From assembly GCF_024399475.1 (NCBI RefSeq), contig NZ_CP101620.1, positions 2,089,608-2,153,607 of the forward strand: DNA of 64,000 nucleotides, written 5' to 3'. Made by a program: the position numbers and the translations under genes. Each line of letters starts with the position of its first letter. Within the stretch, counting starts at the first letter, position 1. This stretch comes from Allocoprobacillus halotolerans (GTDB lineage: Bacteria; Bacillota_I; Bacilli_A; Erysipelotrichales; Coprobacillaceae). The notes below the pieces were generated by a model. It ran no database searches. It had not been told where the DNA came from and saw only the letters and a program-made list of their open reading frames with translations. Positions 10,778 to 18,775 of this stretch are shown piece after piece.

Positions 10778-11933
10778 TCATAAATCAGATATTTGAATCA
10801 ATGGAATATGTGAAAATTCTTCTTGAATTAATTTTTGAGGAGAAGAAGATAATAAGGAAAGTAGACGTGAGGCTTTGAGTTCCATATCTAAGGCAGGATG
10901 GTGATATTTAGAAAAGTTCGTGACAAGTGCATAAGGACATGTTTTTTGATTAGTGATAAATATTCTCGTCCTTTTTCATTCATTGCCAGAATACGTATAT
11001 AATCTAAATTCATTGCTTTTTGTATATCTTCTTTGGTATTTTTCATTAATATATGAATAAGCATACGAGAAATACGAGGACGGGTATAACGTTTGGATGA
11101 TAGTTGTTCAATGAATTCTTCCATTGTCTGACATTGATTGATGGTTTTATATAAAGTGTTTTCTAACCCCTCATCCACCATATGATAATTTTTCAGTTCT
11201 TCAGGTGTTGATGTATAGATTTGATAACGAAGATAAGGAAAGAAATCTTCCATGAAATAAAGTTCATCTTTATATAGATTTTCATAAGGCAAGGTATGTG
11301 AAAAGTCCTGTTGATTTTTTATAGCATATCTAATCGCTGAGGCACTGGCAATATGTTTTAAATCTAAACCATGATAAGTGTTTGTTCTTAAAAAACAATG
11401 GGGTGTGATAGAATATTGATGTGCAATGATTTCTTTGACATAACTTAAACCCAGTAAATCATTGGGGGTTTTAACTTCTTTATGCATGATTTTTTGTAAT
11501 GCCTGATTGCATGCATCCGCATAGCGTAACCCTTTTTCATTGCTTGTTGAACATAGTCATCATAACTTTCCTGATGTTCAAAAAGAGTTTGAGCAATTTC
11601 AATAAAAGTTGAAATCTCACCATTTTCACTTCCAAAACAAATGTCAGTTACACCTATTTTTGCAAGCAGTTCAATTGCTCCTTTGGCAAAGTAATCAGCA
11701 CTTTGACAAGCATAAACAAAAGGTAATTCAATCACAAGATCAATACCATATTCAATCGCTATCTGACTACGTTTCCATTTATCAATGATAGCGGGTTCGC
11801 CTCTTTGTACAAATGAAGAAGACATAATCGCAATTGTATAATCAAATTGATCAAGGGATTGAGCTTTTTGAATATGATAGATATGTCCATTATGAAATGG
11901 GTTATATTCAACAATTAATCCAAGTATTTTCAT
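10778..11933 (-). CDS. tmcAL: tRNA(Met) cytidine acetate ligase, YlbM family (two frameshifts)
   Basis: The N-terminus MKILGLIVEYNPFHNGH carries the nucleotidyltransferase HxGH-type motif of TmcAL, which acetylates the wobble C34 of elongator tRNA-Met using acetate and ATP. ATG 11933 follows a GGAGG site. Two breaks occur: near 11530 (a base missing around AAAAAGGGTTACGC) and near 10942 (an A6 run that needs seven). With both corrected the chain runs to a TGA at 10778-10780 (about 385 residues), the usual family length. It is transcribed alone, ending before the ThrE pair. Confidence 0.88.
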
Positions 11934-11956
11934 AGTTTTTACCTCCATTGGATAGT

Positions 11957-13906
11957 GGTAGTGTCAAAAGTTGCTATATGACAACACAAATGCACTACTC
12001 TTGATTTGTTTTATTTGTTCTATTTTAATAATAATTTGTATTCTTATTTTTTTACTATTTCTCTAAAATTTGTATTAAAAAAGTGAAATATCCATGTTAT
12101 AGTATTCTTTACACAAAATCTAACGAAAGGATATTTCACATGAATACTATAACACATATCTTAAATAATTTAAATTCTTTTTCTAAATCTAACTTTAAGT
12201 TTTCCAAATATATTGATTTCTTTCAGTTGATAAAGTCTATCCCTCATTCTGTTGAGTATCATCTTAATTCCTCTGATTTTATTTATCACCTTGAGCAGGT
12301 GACAATCCATCTCGACTGGATGATTGATTTCTTTGATAAACACATCAATCCCTCTCTTAAAAAAGAGTTTAAGAAATTAAAGAAATCCAATAAGAATGAT
12401 CATACCATTCCTTATGCCGACTTTAAAATTGACGAGCCTCCTGTCTTCAAAAAGGAAGCACCTGTTCAGCTGAGTTTTGAAGATATTCTTAGAAATGCAT
12501 TAAAGGATGGTCGTCCTATCAAGCCTGTCAACAGAAGAAACAATAATTTTGACTTTAAGGGTGTCTGCCCTTTTTGTGGTGCTCCTCATGAATATATCTA
12601 TGACAACAATGGTCGCGGTCAATTCATGTGCAAGGTATGCTGCCAGACATTCTCCCTGAAGATCTCTCTTTCCGGTGAAACGGGCATCTTCTGTCCTCAT
12701 TGTGGCAAAAAGCTTGATATGAAGAACGACCGCCAGGGATATCTTGTTTTTGTATGCCCAAGCATGAAATGCCCCTATTACATCAAAAACAAAAAGCTTG
12801 TCGATGAAGGAAAGGGAGAACACCTTCTGACTTCAAGCAATCAGTACAGGCTTCGCTATCACTATCGTGACTTCAAGTTCAATCTTGACAGTCTTAAAAA
12901 GGCTGAAGAAAACATCACAACTCCTGTCAATCTTTCAAGAATTCATTTTGATCACAGAATCCTTGGATTGGCATTGACCTATTACGTCAACTATGGTCTT
13001 TCTTCAAGAAAGACTGCACTGATCATCAGGGAAGTCCATGGCTTTAAAATATCACACCAGACAGTCATCAACTATGCGACAACTGTATCACGTCTGGTCA
13101 AGCCTCTTGTTGACAGGTATCCATACAGGCTTGGCTCCATATTGTCCGGCGATGAAACCTATATTAAGATAAGAGGCAAGAATCATTACGTGTTCTTCTG
13201 GTCTGATCCCAAGACAAAGATCATCACTTCTTACACAATTTATCCCGTAAGAGATACAAAATGTGCCTGTACATCTATTTATGAGTGTCTAAGTCATTAC
13301 AGTGAAATCCCAGATGACATGACTCTTATAACAGATGGGAATCCAATCTATAATGCAGCACAGGTTTTCTTTGAAATCAATGGAATCAAGTTTGACCTGC
13401 ATCAGGTCATCGGTGTAAAGAATCTTGATGAGGAATCACAGAAATACAGACCTTTCAAGCAGATTGAGGAGCGCCTCAACAGGACATACAAGCAAAACTA
13501 TCAGGGAACAAATGGCTATGACAGGCTTGAATGTGCAAATAGTTATATGGTCCTGTTTGTATGCTTCTTCAATTTCTTAAGAAGGCATTCAGCACTGAAC
13601 TATAAGACGCCTGTTGATGACGGTCTGTTCAAAAAGGATATGCTTATGCCTGACAGATGGCTGCAACTTATCGAGTACAGCTCACAATATCACGCAGCAT
13701 AGAAAGTTCACCATTTTTAAAAAAATGACGTGAGAAACGATACCCTCATTGCGCCCAAAAATGGGCTTTTTTTATTGGAAAGATGGCAGTCCGTAAATTT
13801 TGGAAAAAGACAAAGAAAGATTTTCAAATAAATGCATCCTGCCAGAGTCATCGTACACTTTGTAAAGTTGCAAAGAGTAAAACTTTCATAGATTTTTTAC
13901 TCTACC
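11957..13906 (+). mobile_element. Insertion sequence A, copy 1 (intact, 1950 bp, 8-bp target duplication)
   Basis: The ends are inverted repeats (GGTAGTGTCAAAAGTT at the left and GGTAGAGTAAAAAATC read inward from the right). The element is flanked by the 8-bp direct repeat TGGATAGT (11949-11956 and 13907-13914). A second copy at 53190-56483 shares both ends, which fixes the borders. It holds one transposase gene. An 8-bp duplication and a zinc-ribbon/DDE transposase fit the IS6/IS1595-like group. It landed between tmcAL and the yceD promoter without breaking a gene. Confidence 0.93.
12140..13702 (+). CDS. DDE transposase of insertion sequence A with zinc ribbons
   Basis: A 520-residue protein. 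ATG 12140 is preferred because AAAGGA at 12126-12131 sits 8 bases upstream, although the frame is open from 12083. Two CxxC pairs form zinc ribbons (CPFCGAPHEY...CKVC and CPHCGKKLDM...CPSMKCPYY). The catalytic domain has D in LSGDETYIKIRG, D in LITDGNP and E in IEERLNRTYK, an IS240/IS6-like DDE fold. Codon use (many ATC, CTT, GTC) differs from the host genes and suggests transfer. It is nearly identical to the interrupted copy at 53393-56300. Confidence 0.88.
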   Translation: MNTITHILNNLNSFSKSNFKFSKYIDFFQLIKSIPHSVEYHLNSSDFIYHLEQVTIHLDWMIDFFDKHINPSLKKEFKKLKKSNKNDHTIPYADFKIDEPPVFKKEAPVQLSFEDILRNALKDGRPIKPVNRRNNNFDFKGVCPFCGAPHEYIYDNNGRGQFMCKVCCQTFSLKISLSGETGIFCPHCGKKLDMKNDRQGYLVFVCPSMKCPYYIKNKKLVDEGKGEHLLTSSNQYRLRYHYRDFKFNLDSLKKAEENITTPVNLSRIHFDHRILGLALTYYVNYGLSSRKTALIIREVHGFKISHQTVINYATTVSRLVKPLVDRYPYRLGSILSGDETYIKIRGKNHYVFFWSDPKTKIITSYTIYPVRDTKCACTSIYECLSHYSEIPDDMTLITDGNPIYNAAQVFFEINGIKFDLHQVIGVKNLDEESQKYRPFKQIEERLNRTYKQNYQGTNGYDRLECANSYMVLFVCFFNFLRRHSALNYKTPVDDGLFKKDMLMPDRWLQLIEYSSQYHAA

Positions 13907-13989
13907 TGGATAGTTTAACATAGTTTGAGAAATAAACATAGTTTTACTTAAAAATAGAGGAAATATTCAATGAAATATTGAAATTTAGA

Positions 13990-14018
13990 TTGACATATTT
14001 CTTAGTTTTATATATAAT
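13990..14018 (+). promoter_or_regulatory. Sigma-A type promoter of yceD-rpmF
   Basis: TTGACA at 13990-13995 and TATAAT at 14013-14018 are both consensus with a 17-base spacer. The rest of 13703-13989 is the IS right end, a hairpin-rich GC patch at 13725-13775 and AT-rich DNA with no gene visible. Confidence 0.88.
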
Positions 14019-14046
14019 TGGCTATGCGATGTAAAGGGTGATTTTT

Positions 14047-14559
14047 TTGAAATGGAATTTACAATGGATTATTAAACAAAAAGATGGACGTTTTCACTTC
14101 GATGAAACGTTAAGTTTTCCACCTGAAATGTTCCATAATTTATCCCAAATTAATGGATTAAAGGACGTTCATGTTCAAGGACAGGGACGTTTGGATACAA
14201 AAAATCATCAATTATACGTTGATTTCCAAATAGATGGTGAAATGATTCTACCATGTGCAATATCATTGGAAGATGTGGATTATCCATTCCATATTGAATC
14301 AAATGCTATTTTTGCCTTTTATAAACCTTCAGAAGATGAAGAAGTTATAGAAGTCAAAAGAAATACAGTTGATTTAACACCTGTGATTTTTCAGGAAATT
14401 ATGATGGAAGTTCCAATGAGAGTGGTTAAAGAAGGTGCTTCTTTAAAAACACATGGTCAAGGTTGGAAAGTATTAAGTGAGAAAGACGAATGTGAAGATG
14501 AGGACTATATTGATCCTCGTTTAGCGAAGCTTAAAGATTATTTTAAGGATAGGGAATAA
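14047..14559 (+). CDS. yceD: YceD family (DUF177) protein
   Basis: A 170-residue DUF177 protein whose start is probably TTG 14047 (MKWNLQWIIKQKD) with AAAGGGTG at 14032-14039 as ribosome site; a GTG at 14038 would overlap that site. The central DVHVQGQGRLDTKNHQLYVD strand pattern and PCAISLEDVDYPF are typical. YceD proteins are found next to rpmF almost everywhere and are linked to 23S rRNA/ribosome metabolism. Here rpmF starts 12 bases downstream. Confidence 0.88.
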   Translation: MKWNLQWIIKQKDGRFHFDETLSFPPEMFHNLSQINGLKDVHVQGQGRLDTKNHQLYVDFQIDGEMILPCAISLEDVDYPFHIESNAIFAFYKPSEDEEVIEVKRNTVDLTPVIFQEIMMEVPMRVVKEGASLKTHGQGWKVLSEKDECEDEDYIDPRLAKLKDYFKDRE

Positions 14560-14571
14560 GGAGGTGTACCT

Positions 14572-14739
14572 ATGGCAGTACCACAAAGACGAGTTTCAAA
14601 AACAAGAAGAAACAAAAGAAGAACACATGACAAGTTAACAGTACCAAGTGTCGTAGTTTGCCCAGAATGTGGAGAATATAAATTATCTCATAGAGTATGC
14701 AAACATTGCGGAACTTACAACGGACAAAAAGTGTTATAA
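14572..14739 (+). CDS. rpmF: 50S ribosomal protein bL32
   Basis: A 55-residue protein ([17 protein letters not shown]...) with the basic N-terminus and zinc ribbon (CPECGEY, CKHCGTY) of the zinc-binding form of bL32. AAGGAGGTG lies just upstream of ATG 14572. It is co-transcribed with yceD and followed by a terminator. Confidence 0.98.
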   Translation: MAVPQRRVSKTRRNKRRTHDKLTVPSVVVCPECGEYKLSHRVCKHCGTYNGQKVL

Positions 14740-14742
14740 AAA

Positions 14743-14769
14743 CTGCCCCTTATTTCAAGGGCTTTTTTT
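14743..14769 (+). terminator. Terminator after rpmF
   Basis: The stem GCCCCTT / AAGGGC (14745-14762) is followed by seven T. Confidence 0.88.
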
Positions 14770-14805
14770 ATTTTTATAAATATTATAACTTTTATTTTTA
14801 TTGAA

Positions 14806-15215
14806 TTAAAAGTATAAGACAAAAACCATCTTTGAAATAAAGATGGTCTGCTTATTTTTTCTTCTACGATTTTTTCTTGTTGCTTGACGTCCTTCTACTC
14901 GTTCATGATAATTTAGAAAACTTCCTAAGTCATAAACATTATAATTAAGTTTCATTAATTTTTTACATCCCTTTTCACTAATTGCTTTATTGAAAGAATA
15001 AAGATAATACTTCATATCTTTATTAGGATAGGCTTCTTCAAATTTATCTAATAAGCGAAATGGAAAACATTGTGCATCAGCAACATGCAATTCATCATAA
15101 TCTTTTAATTCGTCAAGACAGATAATTGTGATTTGATCAGGATTTTTTTCATATTGACGAAATCCTTCATTAATATCTAAACTCTTAATTATTTTTTCTT
15201 TTTAAAACCAAACAT
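14806..15215 (-). CDS. Degenerate rhodanese-like domain protein (frameshifts)
   Basis: ATG 15215 (MFGFKKKK) follows GGAGG. One A must be added to an A6 run near 15196 to join it to IIKSLDINEGFRQYEKNPDQ and the long open part. The pattern VADAQCFPF...YYLYSFNKAISEKGCKKLMKLNYNVYDLGSF follows a rhodanese domain (entry loop, strand with the active-site position, then A..L...GY..VYDLG). The usual catalytic cysteine (YCRSG) is replaced by LYS residues, so it is probably catalytically dead. The basic tail probably ends at about 14852 (RRRKK) if a second A is missing, just before the terminator. Confidence 0.6.
14820..14848 (-). terminator. Terminator of the rhodanese-like gene
   Basis: ACCATCTT / AAGATGGT stem (14825-14846); on the minus strand it is followed by a T-run. 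It overlaps the tail of the open frame, which supports an earlier true stop near 14852. Confidence 0.7.
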
Positions 15216-15314
15216 TTTATTTCCTCCAATACTTATCTATAATATCACTATTTCTTTATTTTTTCTATTGCTTTTCTATATTTTATGTGCTATTATTACA
15301 AAGCAACATTACTT

Positions 15315-15390
15315 GGCCTGTTGGAGAAACGGTTAACTCACATGCCTTTCACGCATGCATTCACGGGTTCGAATCCCGTACAGGTCACCA
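15315..15390 (+). tRNA. tRNA-Glu (anticodon TTC), CCA encoded
   Basis: A full cloverleaf: acceptor GGCCTGT / ACAGGTC, anticodon loop CTTTCAC with TTC, T-loop GGTTCGAATCC, and an encoded CCA end. It lies one base upstream of tRNA-Trp, so the two are one transcript. Confidence 0.96.
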
Positions 15391-15391
15391 T

Positions 15392-15464
15392 AGGGGCGTG
15401 GTTCAATGGTAGAGCATCGGTCTCCAAAACCGTGGACGCGGTTCGATTCCTGCCGCCCCTGCCA
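15392..15464 (+). tRNA. tRNA-Trp (anticodon CCA), CCA encoded
   Basis: Acceptor AGGGGCG / CGCCCCT, anticodon loop TCTCCAAAA with CCA, T-loop GGTTCGATTCC and an encoded CCA end. Confidence 0.95.
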
Positions 15465-15475
15465 TGAGCAAACTA

Positions 15476-15499
15476 AGAGTCATAATGACTCTTTTTTTC
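15476..15499 (+). terminator. Terminator of the tRNA-Glu/tRNA-Trp operon
   Basis: AGAGTCAT / ATGACTCT stem (15476-15492) followed by seven T. Confidence 0.9.
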
Positions 15500-15636
15500 T
15501 AAAATATAATTAATTTATATTTGATTTCTAAAATTTGATATAATGAGAAATGAGAGAATGACTACATTATTAAATATATGAAAAATCATAAAAATTGATA
15601 TTGAATTATTCAAAGATGATAAGGGGTGATATTGTA

Positions 15637-16409
15637 ATGGAAAGTTTTTCAGAAAAGAGTTTACAAGCACTAGGAGATTACTATGTTTATGGATTAATTG
15701 ATCCAAGAAACAATGAAATATTTTATATTGGTAAAGGAAGTGGAAATCGTGTTTTTGAATATGGAAAAGAAAGTTTATTAAGTCCAAATAGAGAAAAATT
15801 GAAACTTAAAATAATAAGCCAAATAAAGGAAATGCATTTAGAAGTTAAAAAATTAATTATTATAAGCAATCTATCAGAAAGTGAGCTTTTGCGGCTGAAG
15901 CTGCTCTAATTAATATATTTCAATTTATTGATAAATTCAAACTAACGAATATAGTAGCTGGTCATCATTCAAAAGAAGCGTTAACTGTTGAGGAATTTGA
16001 AAAAGTTTATGGGGCTCAAGAACTATGTGAAAATGATATTCATCACAAAATTTTAATTATTAAAATTAATAAATTGTATCTTAGGAATATGTCTAAAGAT
16101 GAACTTTACGATGCAATGAGAGGTGTTTGGAGAGTATCAAGAAAGAAACTACAAGAGATTGAATATGTATTTGGTGTATATAACTCATTAATTGTTGCAG
16201 TCTATAAACCAACAAATTGGTATATTTGTAAAGAGGCACAAAATAGGTTACCTAGACAAGATGCTATATTAACACCACGAACAGAAAATCGCTTGTTTTT
16301 TGTTGATGAAAATTTTGAAAATGGTTTGTTTACTGATGTGAATCAGAAATATTACTATGGAAAATCACGAGTCATGTGTTATACTTTAATAAGTATATTA
16401 AATTCTTAA
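15637..16409 (+). CDS. GIY-YIG (LEM-3-like) domain protein, one frameshift
   Basis: ATG 15637 follows AAGGGGTGAT. The N-terminal motif YYVYGLIDPRNNEIFYIGKGSG is a GIY-YIG nuclease signature of the LEM-3-like type, with the conserved G-K-G and following R. One G is missing near 15889 (GAGGCTTTTGCG expected), after which the frame continues through AEAALINIFQF (conserved Glu of the fold) to 16409. The C-terminal 100 residues (WYICKEAQNRLPRQDAI...) are of unknown function. In total about 257 residues. It may be a stand-alone nuclease of a defence or selfish system, but no partner gene is visible. Confidence 0.7.
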
Positions 16410-16446
16410 AATTTATTATAATGTGTATATAAGAAGGGGTGGGATT

Positions 16447-16827
16447 ATGGGTGAATCTAAAGGTTTTGGATATTGTGGTTTGGCTTGCGATTATTGTCAG
16501 GATAATGAAGATTGTGTAGGTTGTAAACAAGGTGGATGTTCCGAAAAAGATGTATGTAAAAACTATCAATGTTGTGTATCTCAAAATTATAAGTATTGTT
16601 TTGAATGTCATGATTTTCCATGTAATGATAGTATCTTACATAAGTTAAGAATACGAACATTTTGTCAGTATATTCAAAAATATGGGGAAGAAGATTTAAC
16701 AAAAAGATTAAAAGAAAATCAAGATAAAGGGATTCAATATCATTATAAAAATCAACATATTGGAGATTATGATCAATTTGAAACAGAAGATGAAATTATT
16801 GAATTCATTCTAAATGGAATCAAGTAA
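16447..16827 (+). CDS. Cysteine-rich DUF3795 protein
   Basis: A 126-residue protein starting at ATG 16447 behind AAGGGGTGGG. The N-terminal half is rich in cysteine (GYCGLACDYCQDNEDCVGC...CFECHDFPC), the DUF3795 pattern, likely binding zinc or a metal cluster. Role unknown. It is a stand-alone gene with its own terminator. Confidence 0.8.
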   Translation: MGESKGFGYCGLACDYCQDNEDCVGCKQGGCSEKDVCKNYQCCVSQNYKYCFECHDFPCNDSILHKLRIRTFCQYIQKYGEEDLTKRLKENQDKGIQYHYKNQHIGDYDQFETEDEIIEFILNGIK

Positions 16828-16832
16828 GTTAT

Positions 16833-16883
16833 AAAAAAGTCATAAAATCATATGTATACCATATGAATGTTTATGACTTTTTG
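16833..16883 (+). terminator. Bidirectional terminator between DUF3795 and HIT genes
   Basis: AAAAAGTCATAAA (16834-16846) pairs with TTTATGACTTTTT (16870-16882), giving A- and T-runs on both sides for the two convergent genes. Confidence 0.8.
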
Positions 16884-16884
16884 T

Positions 16885-17250
16885 TTAATAATTCATTTTT
16901 TCAGGAATAACACCTCTTACACCACCTTTAGGATGTGCTGTGTCACCATGATAGCGAGGAATAAGATGAATATGTAGATGCATGATGGATTGTCCTGCAT
17001 CTTGACCACAATTCATACCAATGTTGTAACCTGTTGGATGATATTTTTCATCTAATAATTGTTTAGCTTGATCTATTAATGCAAATAAATACGTTCTTAA
17101 TTCTTGGTCTGCTTCAAAAAAATGTGAAACATGTTTTTTAGGAATAATCAACATATGTCCTTGACTCACAGGAAATTCATCAAAGATAGCATAAGCATAA
17201 TCATTCTCTAAAATATAATCTTTCTTTTGACAAAATAAACATTCTTTCAT
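16885..17250 (-). CDS. HIT family nucleotide-binding hydrolase
   Basis: A 121-residue protein if started at ATG 17250 (MKECLFCQKKD), which has AGAGG upstream; an in-frame start at 17286 would overlap the preceding gene. The histidine triad HLHIHLIPRY is intact and CLFC...C matches the zinc site of bacterial HIT proteins. These hydrolyse purine nucleoside phosphoramidates or AppppA-like compounds. The gene follows a MerR regulator on the same strand. Confidence 0.92.
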   Translation of the reverse strand: MKECLFCQKKDYILENDYAYAIFDEFPVSQGHMLIIPKKHVSHFFEADQELRTYLFALIDQAKQLLDEKYHPTGYNIGMNCGQDAGQSIMHLHIHLIPRYHGDTAHPKGGVRGVIPEKMNY

Positions 17251-17263
17251 TTGAATACCTCTT

Positions 17264-18141
17264 TTATGACTTTTTCTTTTTTTCAAACATAGGTTCTTTT
17301 AAAGCTTTTTTAATAACACTCCAACCAAAGAAATCTTTCTTCTTTGAATTTTTTTCATTATTTTCTTGATGACAGTAGTTTAAAAAAGAATCTCGGGGAT
17401 TATCAAGATGATATATTTTTGCCCATTCTTTAAAATGATGATGAATATAATTATATAAAGCGACAGGATCTCTTTTTTTATGATAAAGCTTTATAAGTTT
17501 TAATGGATCATCAACGATAATTTGGTGATTTAAAAAATAATCAAACATATGACAAACAGAATCGTTATTAAGAATAGAAAAGGAATATGTATCTTGGTAT
17601 GTGATGATATCTATATCAACATAATATTGAAAATAAACACTACCCATGCCAAATGCTCCGGCACCAGCATGAAGTATTCCTGTTGCACTATACATAGAAA
17701 TCTGAATTATTTTGATTTGAGATAGTTCAATCATGATTTCGTTATATTTTATATGATGATTATTAAAATAAAGAGTATCATATCCTTTCCATTGATCAAT
17801 CATTCTATCATCAAAGGAAACTTTGACTTTTCTTCTTTTGATGTAGTCGTTAATTCTTTGATCTATTCTTTCTAACTTTTTTGTGAATCATGAATAAAAT
17901 CCTTTTTTTGTTCTAAAACATTTCTAATAGATAATTGATTATTCAAGATAAGCTTAATTTCATCTATTGTTACTTCCATAGAACGCAACAATAAAATTAG
18001 TTTCAAAAGATCAATATCTTTTTGTGTATAATCACGATAATTGTTTTCTTGACGTAAAGGATGAATCAATCCTTCTTTTTCATAATAAATTAATGATTGT
18101 TTTGTGATACCTAGCATTTCTTCAACTTCATGTGTCTTCAT
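17264..18141 (-). CDS. MerR-family transcriptional regulator with long C-terminal domain (one frameshift)
   Basis: The N-terminus (MKTHEVEEMLGITKQSLIYYEKEGLIHP) is a MerR winged helix-turn-helix. An A6 run near 17880 needs one more A to join QKS* into QKKLERIDQRINDYIKRRKVKVSF and the downstream frame. The corrected protein is about 292 residues, longer than typical MerR proteins; the C-terminal 200 residues include a PH-like strand-rich stretch and end in a basic tail. The effector is unknown. It lies just upstream of the HIT gene. Confidence 0.75.
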
Positions 18142-18224
18142 AATCTTACCTCCTACCGGTATTTTAGACTATATGCTAAGAATACAGTCAAGTCTTTAAA
18201 GATTATTTATTTAAAATAATATTA

Positions 18225-18656
18225 TTATAGTAATTCTCTACGTTGAAATTCTTCAATGAGTAAAGGTTGAATCAAAGGATAAGTCCAATTTTCAGGTAAA
18301 TTGTCTAATAAAACAATTTTTTCCATTTCACTATGTAATTCATTATCAAGTTTTTGGATACAAGCATAATACAACATTCCAAAAGATTCTTCACTTGTCT
18401 GATTTACTCTGTTTTTACCAATCACTGAATAAACACAGATAGGTTCGATAGAAAAATCTAAAGCTCCTGTTTCTTCATACAATTCTCTTTTAGCACAATC
18501 TAAAATACTTTCATGTGATTCTCTATGTCCACCAGGAATCTCAAAAGTTTGTCTTTGTTTATGTTTACAAAACACCCATTTATCATGATATTTAGCAATA
18601 ATCACTGCAAATTTTAATAAATCATCATTGACACTTTCATAAAACTGTACTTTCAT
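18225..18656 (-). CDS. NUDIX hydrolase
   Basis: A 143-residue protein. ATG 18656 (MKVQFYESVND) has GGAGG upstream. The Nudix box is complete: GGHRESHE, then seven residues, then RELYEETGA. It likely hydrolyses an oxidised nucleotide or another nucleoside diphosphate derivative. Its upstream region (18689-18775) was duplicated when the IS1634-family element inserted, so promoter material now also exists at 20704-20790. Confidence 0.92.
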   Translation of the reverse strand: MKVQFYESVNDDLLKFAVIIAKYHDKWVFCKHKQRQTFEIPGGHRESHESILDCAKRELYEETGALDFSIEPICVYSVIGKNRVNQTSEESFGMLYYACIQKLDNELHSEMEKIVLLDNLPENWTYPLIQPLLIEEFQRRELL

Positions 18657-18688
18657 TTCTAATATCCCTCCTGAATATATAATTATTC

Positions 18689-18775
18689 TATCATAAATAT
18701 CTATTTTGATAAAATAAAGAATATCTAGCATTTTGATAAGTTCATTGTATAAGTCATAATAGATAGAACAGAAAT
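18689..18775. repeat. Left copy of 87-bp direct repeat flanking the IS1634-family element
   Basis: Identical to 20704-20790 over 87 bases by direct reading. It begins TATCATAAATATC and ends GATAGAACAGAAAT. Base 18688 (c) and base 18776 (c) differ from the right copy's neighbours, so the repeat edges are sharp. It is best explained as an unusually long target-site duplication. Confidence 0.9.

Noticed and set aside
12500-12823. Long reverse-strand open frame inside IS A (also at 55617-55940)
   Set aside because: It is the antisense shadow of the zinc-ribbon coding region, repeated only because the IS is repeated; it has no ribosome site.
15315-15464. tRNA pair as attachment site of an integrated element
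   Set aside because: I found no repeat of the tRNA 3' ends downstream and no integrase near it.
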